Below, one piece after another: positions 54,769-64,000 of a stretch of DNA of 64,000 bases. Source of the stretch: Photorhabdus laumondii subsp. laumondii (lineage in GTDB: Bacteria > Pseudomonadota > Gammaproteobacteria > Enterobacterales > Enterobacteriaceae); the NCBI RefSeq assembly GCF_003343245.1, contig NZ_CP024901.1:124001-188000 (forward strand), given 5' to 3'. A program made the translations under genes and the position numbers. A model generated the notes under the pieces. The model searched no databases. It worked only from the letters and a program-made list of their open reading frames with translations, and was not told the DNA's origin. The number at the start of each line of letters is the position of its first letter. The stretch's first letter is position 1.

Positions 54769-56226
54769 ATGATGCCTTGTGATTTTGATTCTGAGGTCGT
54801 TATTGCGTTAGTTGGTGCTGTAGGAACGGATCTGGAAATAATTAGAGATTCTATAACAAAGAAACTTAATGCGTTCAGGTATGATGTACAGGAGATAAGA
54901 ATATCTTCTGAAATCATTTCGGTATTAAGAGATATTCCCTCAACAAGGGATAATTATGAAAGGATAAGTTGTTTAATGTCGGAGGGTAATTATTTAAGAG
55001 AGTCTAGTCAGGATAGTTCTATATTAGCATTGGCTGCGGTGGCAGAAATAAATAAAAGAAGGGAGAAGAAGCATTTCTCATCAATACCATCTATTAGGAG
55101 GGCATATATTATAAATTCTCTCAAACACCCGGATGAAGTCAATGCTCTAAGGGATATTTATGTAAATGGTTTTTTCTTGATAGGTGTATATACGAGTGAA
55201 TCTCAGAGATTAAGAAATCTTATCGTTGATAAATGTATTGATGAAGTAAAAGCCAGAGAATTGATTAATCGTGATTCCAATGAAGGGAATAAGTGGGGGC
55301 AGCGTAATCGAGATACTTATGAGTTATCAGATTTCTTTATAAATTATGATGGAAATAAAAATAGGACCGACAATAATATATGGAGAATATTAGATCTGAT
55401 TTTTGGTAACCCATATGTCACGCCAACCTTTGATGAATACGCTATGTTCATGGCTTTTTCTGCTTCTCTGCGATCAGCAGATCTTTCCCGTCAGGTTGGT
55501 GCGGTATTAACCAAAGATAAGAATATAATCTCAACTGGAGCTAATGATGTGCCACGATTTGGCGGAGGATTATATTGGCCTGATTATGTAGGAGATTCAA
55601 TTGAAGATGCTGAAAATGGTAGAGATTATAAAGTAGGTGAAGATTCAAACGCTAAAGAGAAAAGATTAATTATTGAAGATATACTTGAAGATATTGAAGA
55701 GGAACAAAAAGAAAAGTTTAGAGGATGTCTCCTAAATAGCAAGATAAAGGATATTACCGAATATGGCAGGGTTGTACATGCTGAAATGGAAGCAATCTTG
55801 GCGTGTGCAAGAAGTAACATTAGTACTCATAATGGGATATTATACTGTACTACATTTCCTTGTCATAACTGTGCAAAACATATCGTTGCTAGCGGTATAC
55901 GGCGAGTTGTCTATATTGAGCCTTATCCTAAAAGTAAAGCTTTTGATTTTCATCCTGATTCTATTTAAACACCTGAAGAGTCTTATGATAATAAAGTGAT
56001 TTTTGAACCATTTGTGGGTGTTGGGCCTCGCTGTTTCTTTAATTTGTTTTCAACAAATCTGGGGATAGGATATAAAATAAAAAGAAAAAATAAGGGTGGC
56101 AAAGTTATTAAGTGGCGTAGAAAGGATGGAAGGCTGAGAATGAAGATGCTATCATTATCTTATATAGAAAAAGAAACCGAATCAGCAGCTAACGTAGATA
56201 ACTTAATAAAGGAGTTAAAAAAATGA
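54769..56226 (+). pseudogene. Anti-phage dCTP deaminase (AvcD-like), split by one TAA
   Basis: The family has a P-loop-like N-terminal domain (VVIALVGAVGTDLEIIRDSI) and a C-terminal zinc deaminase domain; it depletes dCTP during phage infection. Zinc and catalytic motifs are present: VVHAEMEAILACARS and CTTFPCHNCAKHIVASGIRR. The frame hits TAA at 55966-55968 after FDFHPDSI. It then continues in the same frame with TPEESYDNKVIFEPFVGVGP RCFFNLFS, the conserved end of this family, to 56226. The full length would be 485 residues. The 399-residue product ending at the TAA keeps all zinc ligands and might retain some activity. Start chosen for GAGGGTGA upstream. Confidence 0.85.
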
Positions 56227-56393
56227 CTAAGAGAGAGGAGTTTTTAGCTTATTTAAGTGAAGCGAGTAAAATAGTTGAACAATGGCCAGATTGGAAGAAA
56301 GGTGGATTGAGAACCTATCGTAACCCGCAGACATCTGGTCAAAATAAACCTAAGGACTATACGACAGGTGAGACTGAAAATAAATTGGCATAA
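56223..56393 (+). CDS. Small protein coupled to the dCTP deaminase gene
   Basis: 56 residues, MTKREEFLAYLSEASKIVEQ then WPDWKKGGLRTYRNPQTSGQ. The ATG overlaps the final TGA of the deaminase frame (ATGA), and AAAGGAG lies upstream. Soluble, charged. The function is unknown; it may be an accessory part of the deaminase system. If translation depends on coupling, the TAA upstream would reduce its expression. Confidence 0.65.
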   Translation: MTKREEFLAYLSEASKIVEQWPDWKKGGLRTYRNPQTSGQNKPKDYTTGETENKLA

Positions 56394-56517
56394 CCTATTC
56401 TTATTTATTGAAAAATAGAAAGATCGATAAGAATTTTTTGTTTTCATCCCAAATTTATATATTAATAAATCAACTAAAATAATAAATTAAAATTTTAGTT
56501 TAAAATGAGCCTGTACA

Positions 56518-56643
56518 TATACCCTATGGATTTCAAGATGCTTCGCGACGGCAAGGGAGAGAATCCCCGGGAGCATAGCAAACTATGTGACTGGGGTGAG
56601 CGAGTGCAGCCAACAAAGAGGCAACTTGAAAGATGCGGGTATA
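56518..56643. repeat. ERIC element 9 (126 bp)
   Basis: Ends TATACCC...GGGTATA; between the small gene and uxuA. Confidence 0.92.
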
Positions 56644-56684
56644 AAGTTGTAGTCAATCGCTTTAACATGGCTTCATCTAAATAA

Positions 56685-56706
56685 AGTAACCCTTTTTAGG
56701 GTTACT
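56685..56706 (-). terminator. Hairpin after uxuA
   Basis: AGTAACCCT / AGGGTTACT perfect 9-bp stem with a 4-nt loop, 28 bp beyond the uxuA stop; the T tract on the minus strand is short. Confidence 0.6.
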
Positions 56707-56734
56707 AGTAAATATAGTGAATAACGTAAATTCA

Positions 56735-57922
56735 TTATTTATTTTCAAAAAACGCTCGCCTTAAACCTAATTCCAGACCGCGAATTTCTGCCAAACCTTT
56801 TAATCGACCAATACAGGAATAACCGGGATTAGTCTGTTTTTTCAGGTCATCAATTATTTGATGGCCGTGATCAGGGCGCATAGGTATCAAACGGTTATCT
56901 CCAACCTTCTTACGGCGATATTCTTCACGCAGGATTTCCATCACTACATTATACATATCCACATCACCTGCCAGATGAGTGGCTTCATGGAAAGTTTTGC
57001 TGTTTTCTTCCCGTTGGGTGGAGCGCAGGTGAGTGAAATAGATTCGGTTGCCATAGTGTTTAATTATCTCAACCAAATCATTATCACTACGAACACCATA
57101 GGAGCCAGTACACATTGTAATACCGTTAGCCGGGCTTGGTTCAATGGTGGTCAGCCATTCAATATCTTCAATGGTGGAAATAATACGCGGTAAGCCCAGA
57201 ATAGGACGCGGCGGATCATCCGGGTGAATTGCCAGACGTAAACCATATTCTTCACATACAGGAACAATCTGGTGCAGGAAATAAGCCAAATGTTCACGCA
57301 GTTTATCGCGGGTAATATCTTTGTAGCGATCTAATTGCGCCTGAAATTCTGCTAACGTATAGCCCTCTTCGGCCCCCGGCAGACCGGCAATAATATTAGT
57401 GGTGAGTTTCTTAATATCAGCCGCAGACATGTTGTCGTGATAGACTTTTGCCTGAGCTTGCTCTTCAACGGTGTAATCAGCTTCTGCATTTGGTCGTTTG
57501 AGGATATAGATTTCAAATGCGGCGAAGGCAATTTGGTCAAAACGCAGGGCCTTAGAACCATCAGGGAGTGAATATTCCAGATCGGTGCGTGTCCAGTCCA
57601 GCACGGGCATAAAATTATAGCAGACGGTATCAATGCCACATTCCGCCAAATTTTTCAGTGAAGTTTTGTAGTTATTAATCCATTGAGAATAGTGACCGGT
57701 CCGGGTTTTAATCTCTTCATGGACAGGCACACTTTCAACAACTGACCAGATAAGCCCCTTATTTTCGATGAGGGTTTTACGGGCCAAGATTTCGTCTTTG
57801 TTCCAAATATGTCCGTTAGGAATATGGTGTAATGCGGTAACGATGCCGGTTGCGCCAGCCTGACGGATATCATCTAAAGAAACAGGATCATTTGGGCCGA
57901 ACCAACGCCAGGTTTGTTCCAT
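56735..57922 (-). CDS. uxuA: Mannonate dehydratase
   Basis: Converts D-mannonate to 2-keto-3-deoxygluconate in the Ashwell pathway. The 395 residues match E. coli UxuA (394). It starts [20 protein letters not shown] and has [40 protein letters not shown] and [20 protein letters not shown] with metal-binding His and Asp residues. It lies 37 bp after the regulator gene on the same strand. Confidence 0.95.
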   Translation of the reverse strand: MEQTWRWFGPNDPVSLDDIRQAGATGIVTALHHIPNGHIWNKDEILARKTLIENKGLIWSVVESVPVHEEIKTRTGHYSQWINNYKTSLKNLAECGIDTVCYNFMPVLDWTRTDLEYSLPDGSKALRFDQIAFAAFEIYILKRPNAEADYTVEEQAQAKVYHDNMSAADIKKLTTNIIAGLPGAEEGYTLAEFQAQLDRYKDITRDKLREHLAYFLHQIVPVCEEYGLRLAIHPDDPPRPILGLPRIISTIEDIEWLTTIEPSPANGITMCTGSYGVRSDNDLVEIIKHYGNRIYFTHLRSTQREENSKTFHEATHLAGDVDMYNVVMEILREEYRRKKVGDNRLIPMRPDHGHQIIDDLKKQTNPGYSCIGRLKGLAEIRGLELGLRRAFFENK

Positions 57923-57959
57923 TGTTATTTACCTTATATACAAACGCCAGAATAAAAAC

Positions 57960-58703
57960 TTATTTACAGGGATATGAGTTAAAGAGATAGCCGTCGAAAT
58001 AGGGATCGTCAATATCAGACAATTCCAGTAAACGTAATTTTACATTCTCCAGATGTTGCCACATCGCTTGTTTGGCCGCCGCCGGATCTTTCTTGATCAT
58101 GGCGGATAAAATGATCTGATGGTCATGCAGCCATTCTTTACGATAATCTTTATCGGTAATTCGAGTGTGCAGTTTCTGCCACATGGGATTATTTTCCCGC
58201 CATGCCCAAGATTGTTTAAGCAGTTCAACTAACATGCTGTTATGGGTTGCTTCCGCAATCGCCAGATGGAATTCTCTGTCACCGGATTCATCTTCACCGG
58301 AGGCCAAATCTTCGGATTCCTTTTGCAAGGCTCGACGCATATTCGCAATGTTATTTGGTGTCACTTGCATGGCGGCAAATTCGGCAATATTACTTTCCAG
58401 CAATTGGCGAGCTTGTAATAACTCAAAAGGTCCCGCTGCGTTAACTGAGCATGAAGAGGAAGTCGGCAGGTGAGGGCGGTTAATAATATAGATCCCGGAA
58501 CCTTTGCGCACTTCAATAAGGCTTTCTAGTTCGAGCATAATTAATGCTTCACGCACAACGGTTCTGGAAACCTGTAGTAATTCAGCAAGTTCTCGCTCCG
58601 GTGGTAAGCGATCCCCGATACGATATTGCTGGTTGGCAATCATCTCTCTTAATGAAATGCCAACTTCTTGGTAAGGACGTTTTGGCTCAAGTAAATGCTT
58701 CAT
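57960..58703 (-). CDS. FadR-type GntR regulator of hexuronate genes (UxuR/ExuR-like)
   Basis: 247 residues. N-terminal winged helix at about 10-75 (RIGDRLPPERELAELLQVSR, TVVREALIMLELESLIEVRK) and a C-terminal FCD ligand domain with metal-binding His residues (EFHLAIAEATHN, HDHQIILSAM). It resembles UxuR and ExuR, repressors released by fructuronate or tagaturonate. TTGGTnnACCAA palindromes at 58766 (its own promoter) and 59902 (the dctP/dctQ gap) are likely targets, which implies self-control and control of the whole module. Confidence 0.85.
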   Translation of the reverse strand: MKHLLEPKRPYQEVGISLREMIANQQYRIGDRLPPERELAELLQVSRTVVREALIMLELESLIEVRKGSGIYIINRPHLPTSSSCSVNAAGPFELLQARQLLESNIAEFAAMQVTPNNIANMRRALQKESEDLASGEDESGDREFHLAIAEATHNSMLVELLKQSWAWRENNPMWQKLHTRITDKDYRKEWLHDHQIILSAMIKKDPAAAKQAMWQHLENVKLRLLELSDIDDPYFDGYLFNSYPCK

Positions 58704-58765
58704 GGTGTCACTATTGTTGTCGTGATTATCGATGGTATTGTATGGATAATAGTCAAAAATAGAAA

Positions 58766-58777
58766 TTGGTCAACCAA
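58766..58777. promoter_or_regulatory. Candidate UxuR-type operator 1
   Basis: TTGGTCAACCAA, a TGGTnnACCA palindrome typical of FadR-type GntR regulators, 63 bp upstream of the regulator start. Confidence 0.7.
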
Positions 58778-58791
58778 AAATGCCGCTCAAG

Positions 58792-58815
58792 GGCGAAGGC
58801 CATTTGGCCTTCGCC
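58792..58815 (-). terminator. Terminator of dctP
   Basis: 10-bp perfect stem GGCGAAGGCC / GGCCTTCGCC with a 4-nt loop; a T5 run follows 13 bp later on the minus strand. Confidence 0.75.
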
Positions 58816-58821
58816 AATGAT

Positions 58822-59802
58822 TTATCTGACTGCGCGGATGCGCTCTACCATACGGTAAAGCATTGGGTCGCTTTTCTTAATGTCGTCGTACATCGGTTTG
58901 ACCGCCTCTTCAAACGATTTTTGATCCACATCGACGAACTTAACGCCAATTTTCTCTGCATTCTGGCGCTCTTTCTCCTCTGATTTTTCCCATAATTTCG
59001 TCATATATTGAGAAGAGTTAATGGCCGCGGTTATAAGAATTTTTTGCTGTTCTGATGACAGTTTATTTAGCGATTTAGTAGAAATAACAAGGACATCTGG
59101 CACCATAGTATGGTTATCCAGCGAGAAGTATCTGGCAACTTCACTGTGACGGCTCAGGCTAAAAGAGGGAATATTATTTTCGGCGGCATCGACCACACCC
59201 TGTTGTAGAGCAGTATACAGTTCACCGTAAGCCAGTGGAGTTGGGTTACCGCCTAAATTTTTCACCATTGAGATGGCTGTTGGGCTTGGCTGAACCCGAA
59301 TTTTCATGCCTTTTAGGTCCTCAGGTGTGCGGATAGGCTTTTTGGCGTAGAAGCTACGTGCGCCCGCTTCATAGTAGGTTATACCAATAAAGCCACGGTT
59401 TTTGCTGGATGTCAGAATCTCTTTACCAATCTCGCCGTTTTTAATTTTTTCGTAATGGGCTTTATCGCGAAACAGATAAGGTAAGTTAAAAGCAGAATAA
59501 GTGGGCGAAAAAGCTTCCAGTTCTGCGGCATTGGATTTGACTAAATCCAATGCACCATTTTGCATCAGTTCCATCGATTCCCGCTGGTTACCCAATTGTG
59601 CGTCTGGATAGATCCGAATACGAACATCACCATTCGTTTTTTGGCGAACTTCATCTGCAAACTGAGTCATTGCCTTGTGCACTGCATGATCGCGGTTATG
59701 GTTATGGCTGAGTTTTAATGTTGTTACTGCCATAACTTGTGACGCGCTTAAGGCAAATATCGCACCGATTACAGTAGATAAAATTCGCTTAGAATTGCTC
59801 AT
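58822..59802 (-). CDS. TRAP transporter substrate-binding protein (hexuronate, DctP family)
   Basis: 326 residues with a signal peptide (ILSTVIGAIFALSASQVMAV, cleavage after ASQVMA). DctP family features include LKLSHNHNRDHAVHKAM, YPDAQLGNQRESMELMQNGA, AGARSFYAKKPIRTPEDLKG with the substrate-anchoring Arg, and ENNIPSFSLSRHSEVARYF. It is periplasmic and probably captures glucuronate or a related uronate for the DctQM membrane proteins, judging from the neighbouring uxu genes. It is divergent from dctQM, which is unusual since the three are often in one operon. Confidence 0.9.
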   Translation of the reverse strand: MSNSKRILSTVIGAIFALSASQVMAVTTLKLSHNHNRDHAVHKAMTQFADEVRQKTNGDVRIRIYPDAQLGNQRESMELMQNGALDLVKSNAAELEAFSPTYSAFNLPYLFRDKAHYEKIKNGEIGKEILTSSKNRGFIGITYYEAGARSFYAKKPIRTPEDLKGMKIRVQPSPTAISMVKNLGGNPTPLAYGELYTALQQGVVDAAENNIPSFSLSRHSEVARYFSLDNHTMVPDVLVISTKSLNKLSSEQQKILITAAINSSQYMTKLWEKSEEKERQNAEKIGVKFVDVDQKSFEEAVKPMYDDIKKSDPMLYRMVERIRAVR

Positions 59803-59901
59803 TGTTCGTTCTCCAATTGTTGTAAATAGGTTACGGGCACAACTGAACTGACGGTCAAACCATAAGCATCACTTCGGATTTCGTCAAAAAGTAAAAGTGA
59901 T

Positions 59902-59913
59902 TTGGTTGACCAA
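59902..59913. promoter_or_regulatory. Candidate UxuR-type operator 2
   Basis: TTGGTTGACCAA, the exact reverse complement of operator 1, in the gap between divergent dctP and dctQ. Confidence 0.7.
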
Positions 59914-60050
59914 TATCACAAAATAATCGGGCCAACGGGTGGACCAGTCAGTTTGTGATCCCGCTCACTGGATGTTTTTTTGACCTGGATCTTATAATCC
60001 AAGCAACGTAAAGCTTCCTTTACTGATTTTGGTCAGACAGTTTGCCCTAT

Positions 60051-60062
60051 TTGGTCGATCAA
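60051..60062. promoter_or_regulatory. Candidate UxuR-type operator 3, weaker
   Basis: TTGGTCGATCAA, one mismatch from the palindrome TTGGTnnACCAA, 38 bp before dctQ. Confidence 0.45.
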
Positions 60063-60099
60063 ATCGGGCACATGTTGAGGCCAATAAGGACAAAGCCCC

Positions 60100-60606
60100 G
60101 TGAAAAACCTTGTGTATTGCCTCAATAAAGGTTTGGCATTTTTTACCGTCAGCCTTTCCGTTTTTTTGGTGTTTTGTGTCACATGGCAGGTGGTTTCCCG
60201 CTATGTGTTTGGTACGCCAAGTACGGTAACGGATGAACTCGCTCGTTATCTGTTTATGTGGGTCGCCATGATTGGCGCGGCATATACCACAGGTCAACAT
60301 CGTCATTTAGCTATCGACCTGTTAACGATGAAACTTAAGGGAATAGGCAAAAATAGTGTGGGTTTGGTGATCCAGGCCGCGATCATGCTGTTTGCTTCGA
60401 TCGTGCTGGTGTATGGCGGATCGGTACTGGTGATCTCAACCCTTGAAACCGGGCAGATCACGCCCGCGCTGGGATTACCGATGGGATATGTCTATTTATG
60501 TCTGCCAATTAGCGGTGTTCTGATGATCTGCTATGTGCTAGTAGACATTGTTGCTCTTATTCGGAATTTTTCAGGTAAAGACGCGGTTATTTCTGAAAAT
60601 CAATAA
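60100..60606 (+). CDS. TRAP transporter small membrane subunit (DctQ)
   Basis: 168 residues with four membrane helices (LAFFTVSLSVFLVFCVTWQV is the first). The DctQ motif GTPSTVTDELARYLFMWVAM is near residue 40. It partners DctM in the Na+-driven uptake complex. Starts with GTG at 60100, nine bases after AAGGA. Confidence 0.88.
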   Translation: MKNLVYCLNKGLAFFTVSLSVFLVFCVTWQVVSRYVFGTPSTVTDELARYLFMWVAMIGAAYTTGQHRHLAIDLLTMKLKGIGKNSVGLVIQAAIMLFASIVLVYGGSVLVISTLETGQITPALGLPMGYVYLCLPISGVLMICYVLVDIVALIRNFSGKDAVISENQ

Positions 60607-60633
60607 AGTCACTAGGCAGAAGAGGATGGGCTT

Positions 60634-61947
60634 ATGGATTGGCAAGTGGTTTTAGCGTTGTTCGGTAGTTTTGCCGTGTTGCTGGCACTGGGTGTACCGG
60701 TATCCTTTGCGATTGGTTTGTCATCATTACTGGCAATTATGATGACTTTACCAATGGAAGCGGCGATTACCGTGGTTGCTCAACGTATGGCAGTCGGTGT
60801 TGATAACTTCTCTTTGCTCGCTATCCCGTTCTTTATTCTGGCGGGAAATATTATGAATCAAGGGGGAATCGCTGCCCGTCTAATTAATCTGGCGAAAGTC
60901 ATGGGCGGCCGTTTGCCCGGTTCTCTGGTGCACGTCAATATTATAGCGAATATGTTTTTCGGTGCGATTTCGGGCTCAGCAGTGGCATCGGCTGCGGCGG
61001 TCGGCGGAACGATGGCACCAATGCAGAAAAAAGAGGGTTATGAGCCGGAATACTCCGCTGCTGTAAACATTGCTTCCTGTCCTGCCGGTTTGTTGATCCC
61101 GCCAAGTAATACTTTGATTGTTTACTCACTGGTTTCTGGTGGCACATCAATTGCCGCACTGTTTTTGGCGGGTTATATTCCCGGTATTTTGATGGGGGCA
61201 TCTTTGATGATTGTGGCGGCAATCATTGCCAAGCGCCGTGGTTATCCGGTATCACCCAAGCCGACATGGAACGAATTTTTCACCACATTAGTTCGTGCAT
61301 TGCCTTCTCTGATGCTGGTTGTGGTTATTATGGGAGGGATCATTGCCGGTATTTTTACCGCCACAGAAGCCTCGGCGATTGCTGTGTTGTACAGCTTTAT
61401 ATTGGCAGTATTGATTTATCGTGAAGTCAGTATCACTAAATTACCCAAAATCATTCTGGATTCTGCGGTGACCACTTCCATTGTTTTGTTGCTGATTGGT
61501 GCATCAATGGGCATGTCTTGGGCAATGGCGAATGCGGATCTGCCCTATTTGATCGCTGATGCACTCATGGCGTTTTCTGAAAACCCTCTGGTTATTCTGC
61601 TGGTCATTAATCTGGTTCTGTTGTTGGTCGGAACCTTTATGGATATGACACCGGCGATTCTGATTTTTACGCCGATTTTCCTGCCAGTAGCGCAGAATAT
61701 GGGCGTTGATCCGGTACATTTCGGCATCATTATGACCTTCAACCTAGCTATTGGTATTTGTACACCGCCGGTAGGGAGTGCGCTGTTTGTGGGTTGTTCT
61801 ATCGGTGAGGTCAGCATTAATAAGGTATTGAAACCGTTAGTTCCCATGTATTGCGCTTTGGTTATCGCGTTGATGTTGGTGACCTTCATACCGCAACTGA
61901 GCTTGTGGTTGCCTCAGATGTTACTGAATTACTCAGTATTTAAGTAA
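60634..61947 (+). CDS. TRAP transporter large membrane subunit (DctM)
   Basis: 437 residues with about 12 membrane helices. DctM signatures: FSLLAIPFFILAGNIMNQGG, GAISGSAVASAAAVGGTMAP, IPPSNTLIVYSLVSGGTSIA and LNLAIGICTPPVGSALFVGC-like text near residue 370. It forms the channel-like translocator of the TRAP system. 27 bp after dctQ and 27 bp before uxuB, so one operon. Confidence 0.92.
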   Translation: MDWQVVLALFGSFAVLLALGVPVSFAIGLSSLLAIMMTLPMEAAITVVAQRMAVGVDNFSLLAIPFFILAGNIMNQGGIAARLINLAKVMGGRLPGSLVHVNIIANMFFGAISGSAVASAAAVGGTMAPMQKKEGYEPEYSAAVNIASCPAGLLIPPSNTLIVYSLVSGGTSIAALFLAGYIPGILMGASLMIVAAIIAKRRGYPVSPKPTWNEFFTTLVRALPSLMLVVVIMGGIIAGIFTATEASAIAVLYSFILAVLIYREVSITKLPKIILDSAVTTSIVLLLIGASMGMSWAMANADLPYLIADALMAFSENPLVILLVINLVLLLVGTFMDMTPAILIFTPIFLPVAQNMGVDPVHFGIIMTFNLAIGICTPPVGSALFVGCSIGEVSINKVLKPLVPMYCALVIALMLVTFIPQLSLWLPQMLLNYSVFK

Positions 61948-61974
61948 TCCGCGTCATTAAACAGGAATTGTTCT

Positions 61975-63456
61975 ATGATCCGTAATATAGCCAACAGTAA
62001 AATTAACCCCGCTATTTCTCTGCCTTCTTATGATCGTCAGAAGTTGGTTGCCCGTGTTGTCCATCTGGGATGTGGCGCTTTTCACCGTGCCCATCAGGCG
62101 GTTTTTACTCATCATATGTTGGAAAAAACGGGCAGTGATTGGGGAATTTGTGAAGTCAGTTTGTTCTCCGGTCATCGGTTGATTCAGCAACTTAAACAGC
62201 AAGATTGCTTGTGCACCATTGCGGAGAAGGGGACAGAACAAACTGAGTTGAAAATTATCGGCTCTATGGTTGATGCTTTACACCCTGAGTTTGTGGGTCA
62301 GCAAGGTATTCTGGAAACGATAGCGCAGCCGCAAGTGGCGGTTATTTCTCTGACGATTACTGAAAAAGGGTATTGCATCGATGCAGCCAGCGGCAAGCTG
62401 GATGTGAATAATGCATTAATTCAACGGGACTTAGCTAACCCAACCGAACCAACATCGGCCATTGGTTATATCGTCGAGGCGCTTCGTCTGCGTTATGAAC
62501 GTGACTTGCCGCCATTGACGGTGATGTCCTGCGATAATATCAGAGAGAATGGCAACATTGCCCGTGAAGCGGTGGTGGGTTTTGCCCGCTTACGTGATGA
62601 AAAGCTGGCGCAATGGATTGAACTGAATGTGACTTTTCCATGCACAATGGTTGACCGTATTGTTCCTGCGGCTACGCCAGAATCGGTGGCGGAGATAGCC
62701 GGACAGCTAGGTGTATACGATCCCAGTGCAATCACCTGTGAACCTTTCCGTCAGTGGGTGATTGAGGATAACTTTGCCAATGGCCGCCCAAACTGGGATG
62801 TGGCAGGAGCCCAATTCGTTAAAGATGTGATGCCTTTTGAAACCATGAAATTACGGATGCTAAACGGTAGCCACTCATTTTTAGCCTACCTGGGCTATTT
62901 AGCGGGATATGCGCATATTGCTGACACAATGGCGAACCCCGATTACCGGCAAGCCGCTTTGGATCTGATGTTGAAAGAACAAGCGCCAACTTTGACGATG
63001 CCGGTAGGAACCGATCTTTTTCAATATGCTCATCTGTTGATTGAACGTTTTAGTAACCCCAACCTTAAGCATCAAACCGGGCAGATAGCAATGGATGGCA
63101 GCCAGAAGCTGCCACAACGTATGTTTGATTCTGTCATTTATCATCTGGCAAACGGCAGCGATTACCGCCATTTAGCCTTGGGTATCGCCGGGTGGATGCG
63201 TTATGTCAGTGGAAAAGATGAACAAGGCAAATTGATTGATGTGCGTGATCCGCTGGTTGAGCAGTTTAAATCCATTTACCAGCAATATGGGTTATCTGTT
63301 GATGTAGTACCCGCGTTGTTGGCGATTTTTGGTAACCCAGTGTTAGCTAATCCGCATTTTGTCCGGGCGGTTACCGCAGCTTATCAATTATTATTGGATT
63401 GCGGCGCTCGTCATGCTGTGGCGGCACTCGATTTAGCTGACAGGAAAATGATATGA
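61975..63456 (+). CDS. uxuB: Fructuronate reductase (mannitol dehydrogenase family)
   Basis: 493 residues; reduces D-fructuronate to D-mannonate with NADH. N-terminal Rossmann-type motif [20 protein letters not shown] near residue 30. Polyol-dehydrogenase core motifs are [40 protein letters not shown] and [20 protein letters not shown] with the catalytic Lys and His. Length is close to E. coli UxuB (486). It ends in a 4-bp overlap with uxaC. Confidence 0.93.
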   Translation: MIRNIANSKINPAISLPSYDRQKLVARVVHLGCGAFHRAHQAVFTHHMLEKTGSDWGICEVSLFSGHRLIQQLKQQDCLCTIAEKGTEQTELKIIGSMVDALHPEFVGQQGILETIAQPQVAVISLTITEKGYCIDAASGKLDVNNALIQRDLANPTEPTSAIGYIVEALRLRYERDLPPLTVMSCDNIRENGNIAREAVVGFARLRDEKLAQWIELNVTFPCTMVDRIVPAATPESVAEIAGQLGVYDPSAITCEPFRQWVIEDNFANGRPNWDVAGAQFVKDVMPFETMKLRMLNGSHSFLAYLGYLAGYAHIADTMANPDYRQAALDLMLKEQAPTLTMPVGTDLFQYAHLLIERFSNPNLKHQTGQIAMDGSQKLPQRMFDSVIYHLANGSDYRHLALGIAGWMRYVSGKDEQGKLIDVRDPLVEQFKSIYQQYGLSVDVVPALLAIFGNPVLANPHFVRAVTAAYQLLLDCGARHAVAALDLADRKMI

Positions 63457-64000
63457 AAAATTTTATGTGTGACGATTTTCTTCTGAACAATGAAACTGCC
63501 CGTCAGCTATATCATGAACATGCCGCAGATATGCCGATTTATGATTATCACTGTCATCTTAATCCGCGTGAAATTGCTGAAAATCGCCGGTTTGATAACC
63601 TTGGTCAGATTTGGTTGGAAGGGGATCACTACAAATGGCGGGCTATGCGCTGTGCGGGTATTGATGAATCACTGATTACCGGCAAGCAAACCCGTGATTA
63701 TGAAAAATATCAGGCATGGGCAGAAACAGTACCGTTGACCTTAGGAAATCCACTTTATCACTGGACACATCTAGAATTACGTCGTCCATTTGGTATTAGC
63801 GGGATATTGTTTGGGCCGCAAACCGCGGATGAAATTTGGCATCAATGCAACGAAAAGCTGGCAGCCCCGGCGTTTTCAGCGCGTGGCATCATGCAGCAAA
63901 TGAATGTACGTATGGTTGGAACCACGGATGATCCGGTGGATTCTTTGCAATATCACCGCCAAATCGCGACAGATGAGAGTTTCGATATCGAAGTATTACC
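63453..64000 (+). CDS. uxaC: Glucuronate/galacturonate isomerase, 5' part
   Basis: The first 182 codons are in the window and the gene runs off the right edge. [20 protein letters not shown], then [20 protein letters not shown] with the HxH metal motif of the amidohydrolase-like fold, and [18 protein letters not shown], all as in UxaC. It isomerises D-glucuronate to D-fructuronate, the step before UxuB. The start overlaps the uxuB stop (ATGATATGA). Confidence 0.95.
   Translation, partial: MKNFMCDDFLLNNETARQLYHEHAADMPIYDYHCHLNPREIAENRRFDNLGQIWLEGDHYKWRAMRCAGIDESLITGKQTRDYEKYQAWAETVPLTLGNPLYHWTHLELRRPFGISGILFGPQTADEIWHQCNEKLAAPAFSARGIMQQMNVRMVGTTDDPVDSLQYHRQIATDESFDIEVL

Noticed and set aside
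22182..56643. Evenly sized repeats that could suggest a CRISPR array
   Set aside because: The units are 126-139 bp, kilobases apart and in both orientations, with ERIC sequence; there are no spacers or cas genes.

Overview
The window looks like a chromosome segment of an insect-pathogenic enterobacterium of the Photorhabdus/Xenorhabdus group, most likely Photorhabdus. This rests on conserved enteric genes (yhiN-pitA-uspB-uspA, gdhA, rsmJ, prlC, selC), nine ERIC (IRU) elements of about 127 bp, and AT-rich accessory DNA full of gene remnants. No species was confirmed by a search.

Layout. (1) 1-8156 is core genome: the yhiN start, phosphate transporter pitA, stress genes uspB and uspA, gdhA, the rsmJ/prlC pair and tRNA-Sec (selC). 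(2) About 8.14-21.96 kb is an island in the 3' end of selC. It has a P4-type integrase, a large protein with a nuclease-like N-terminus (candidate phage defence), an IS1634-family and an ISAs1-family insertion sequence, several remnants, and an E. coli-type block of RadC-like protein, CbeA antitoxin, CbtA toxin (with an in-frame TGA), DUF4942 protein and RhuM. A 14-bp repeat of the selC 3' end marks the right border and abuts a second, truncated rhuM. (3) 22.5-31.0 kb is a visibly more GC-rich catabolic cluster: an IclR regulator diverges from genes for hydroquinone dioxygenase (two subunits), a semialdehyde dehydrogenase, 3-oxoadipate CoA-transferase (two subunits), maleylacetate reductase and 3-oxoadipyl-CoA thiolase. 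Together these form a route from hydroquinone to succinyl-CoA and acetyl-CoA. A decayed YCII gene and a Rieske protein follow.

(4) 31.0-38.9 kb is mosaic: a partial alkA copy, the C-terminus of a lost gene, a small membrane-anchored protein, an SF2 helicase with an overlapping small partner, intact alkA, a secreted alpha/beta hydrolase and a small unknown gene. (5) 39.6-54.2 kb is the most unusual part. An amidinotransferase, a desaturase-like membrane di-iron enzyme, a 2-oxoglutarate/Fe(II) oxygenase and an EamA exporter are followed by five full-length tandem paralogues and one remnant of a cytoplasmic family S12 (beta-lactamase/D-aminopeptidase-like) hydrolase. Four of the five have a Fur-box-like 7-1-7 palindrome upstream, and each unit ends in the same hairpin. 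The fifth has lost its leader by deletion. (6) 54.7-56.4 kb holds an anti-phage dCTP deaminase gene broken by one TAA codon, with an overlapping small gene. (7) 56.7-64.0 kb is a hexuronate module: uxuA, a FadR-type regulator and TRAP dctP on the minus strand; dctQ, dctM, uxuB and uxaC on the plus strand, with TTGGTnnACCAA palindromes at the control points.

All functions are inferred from reading the protein sequences; no database search was run.
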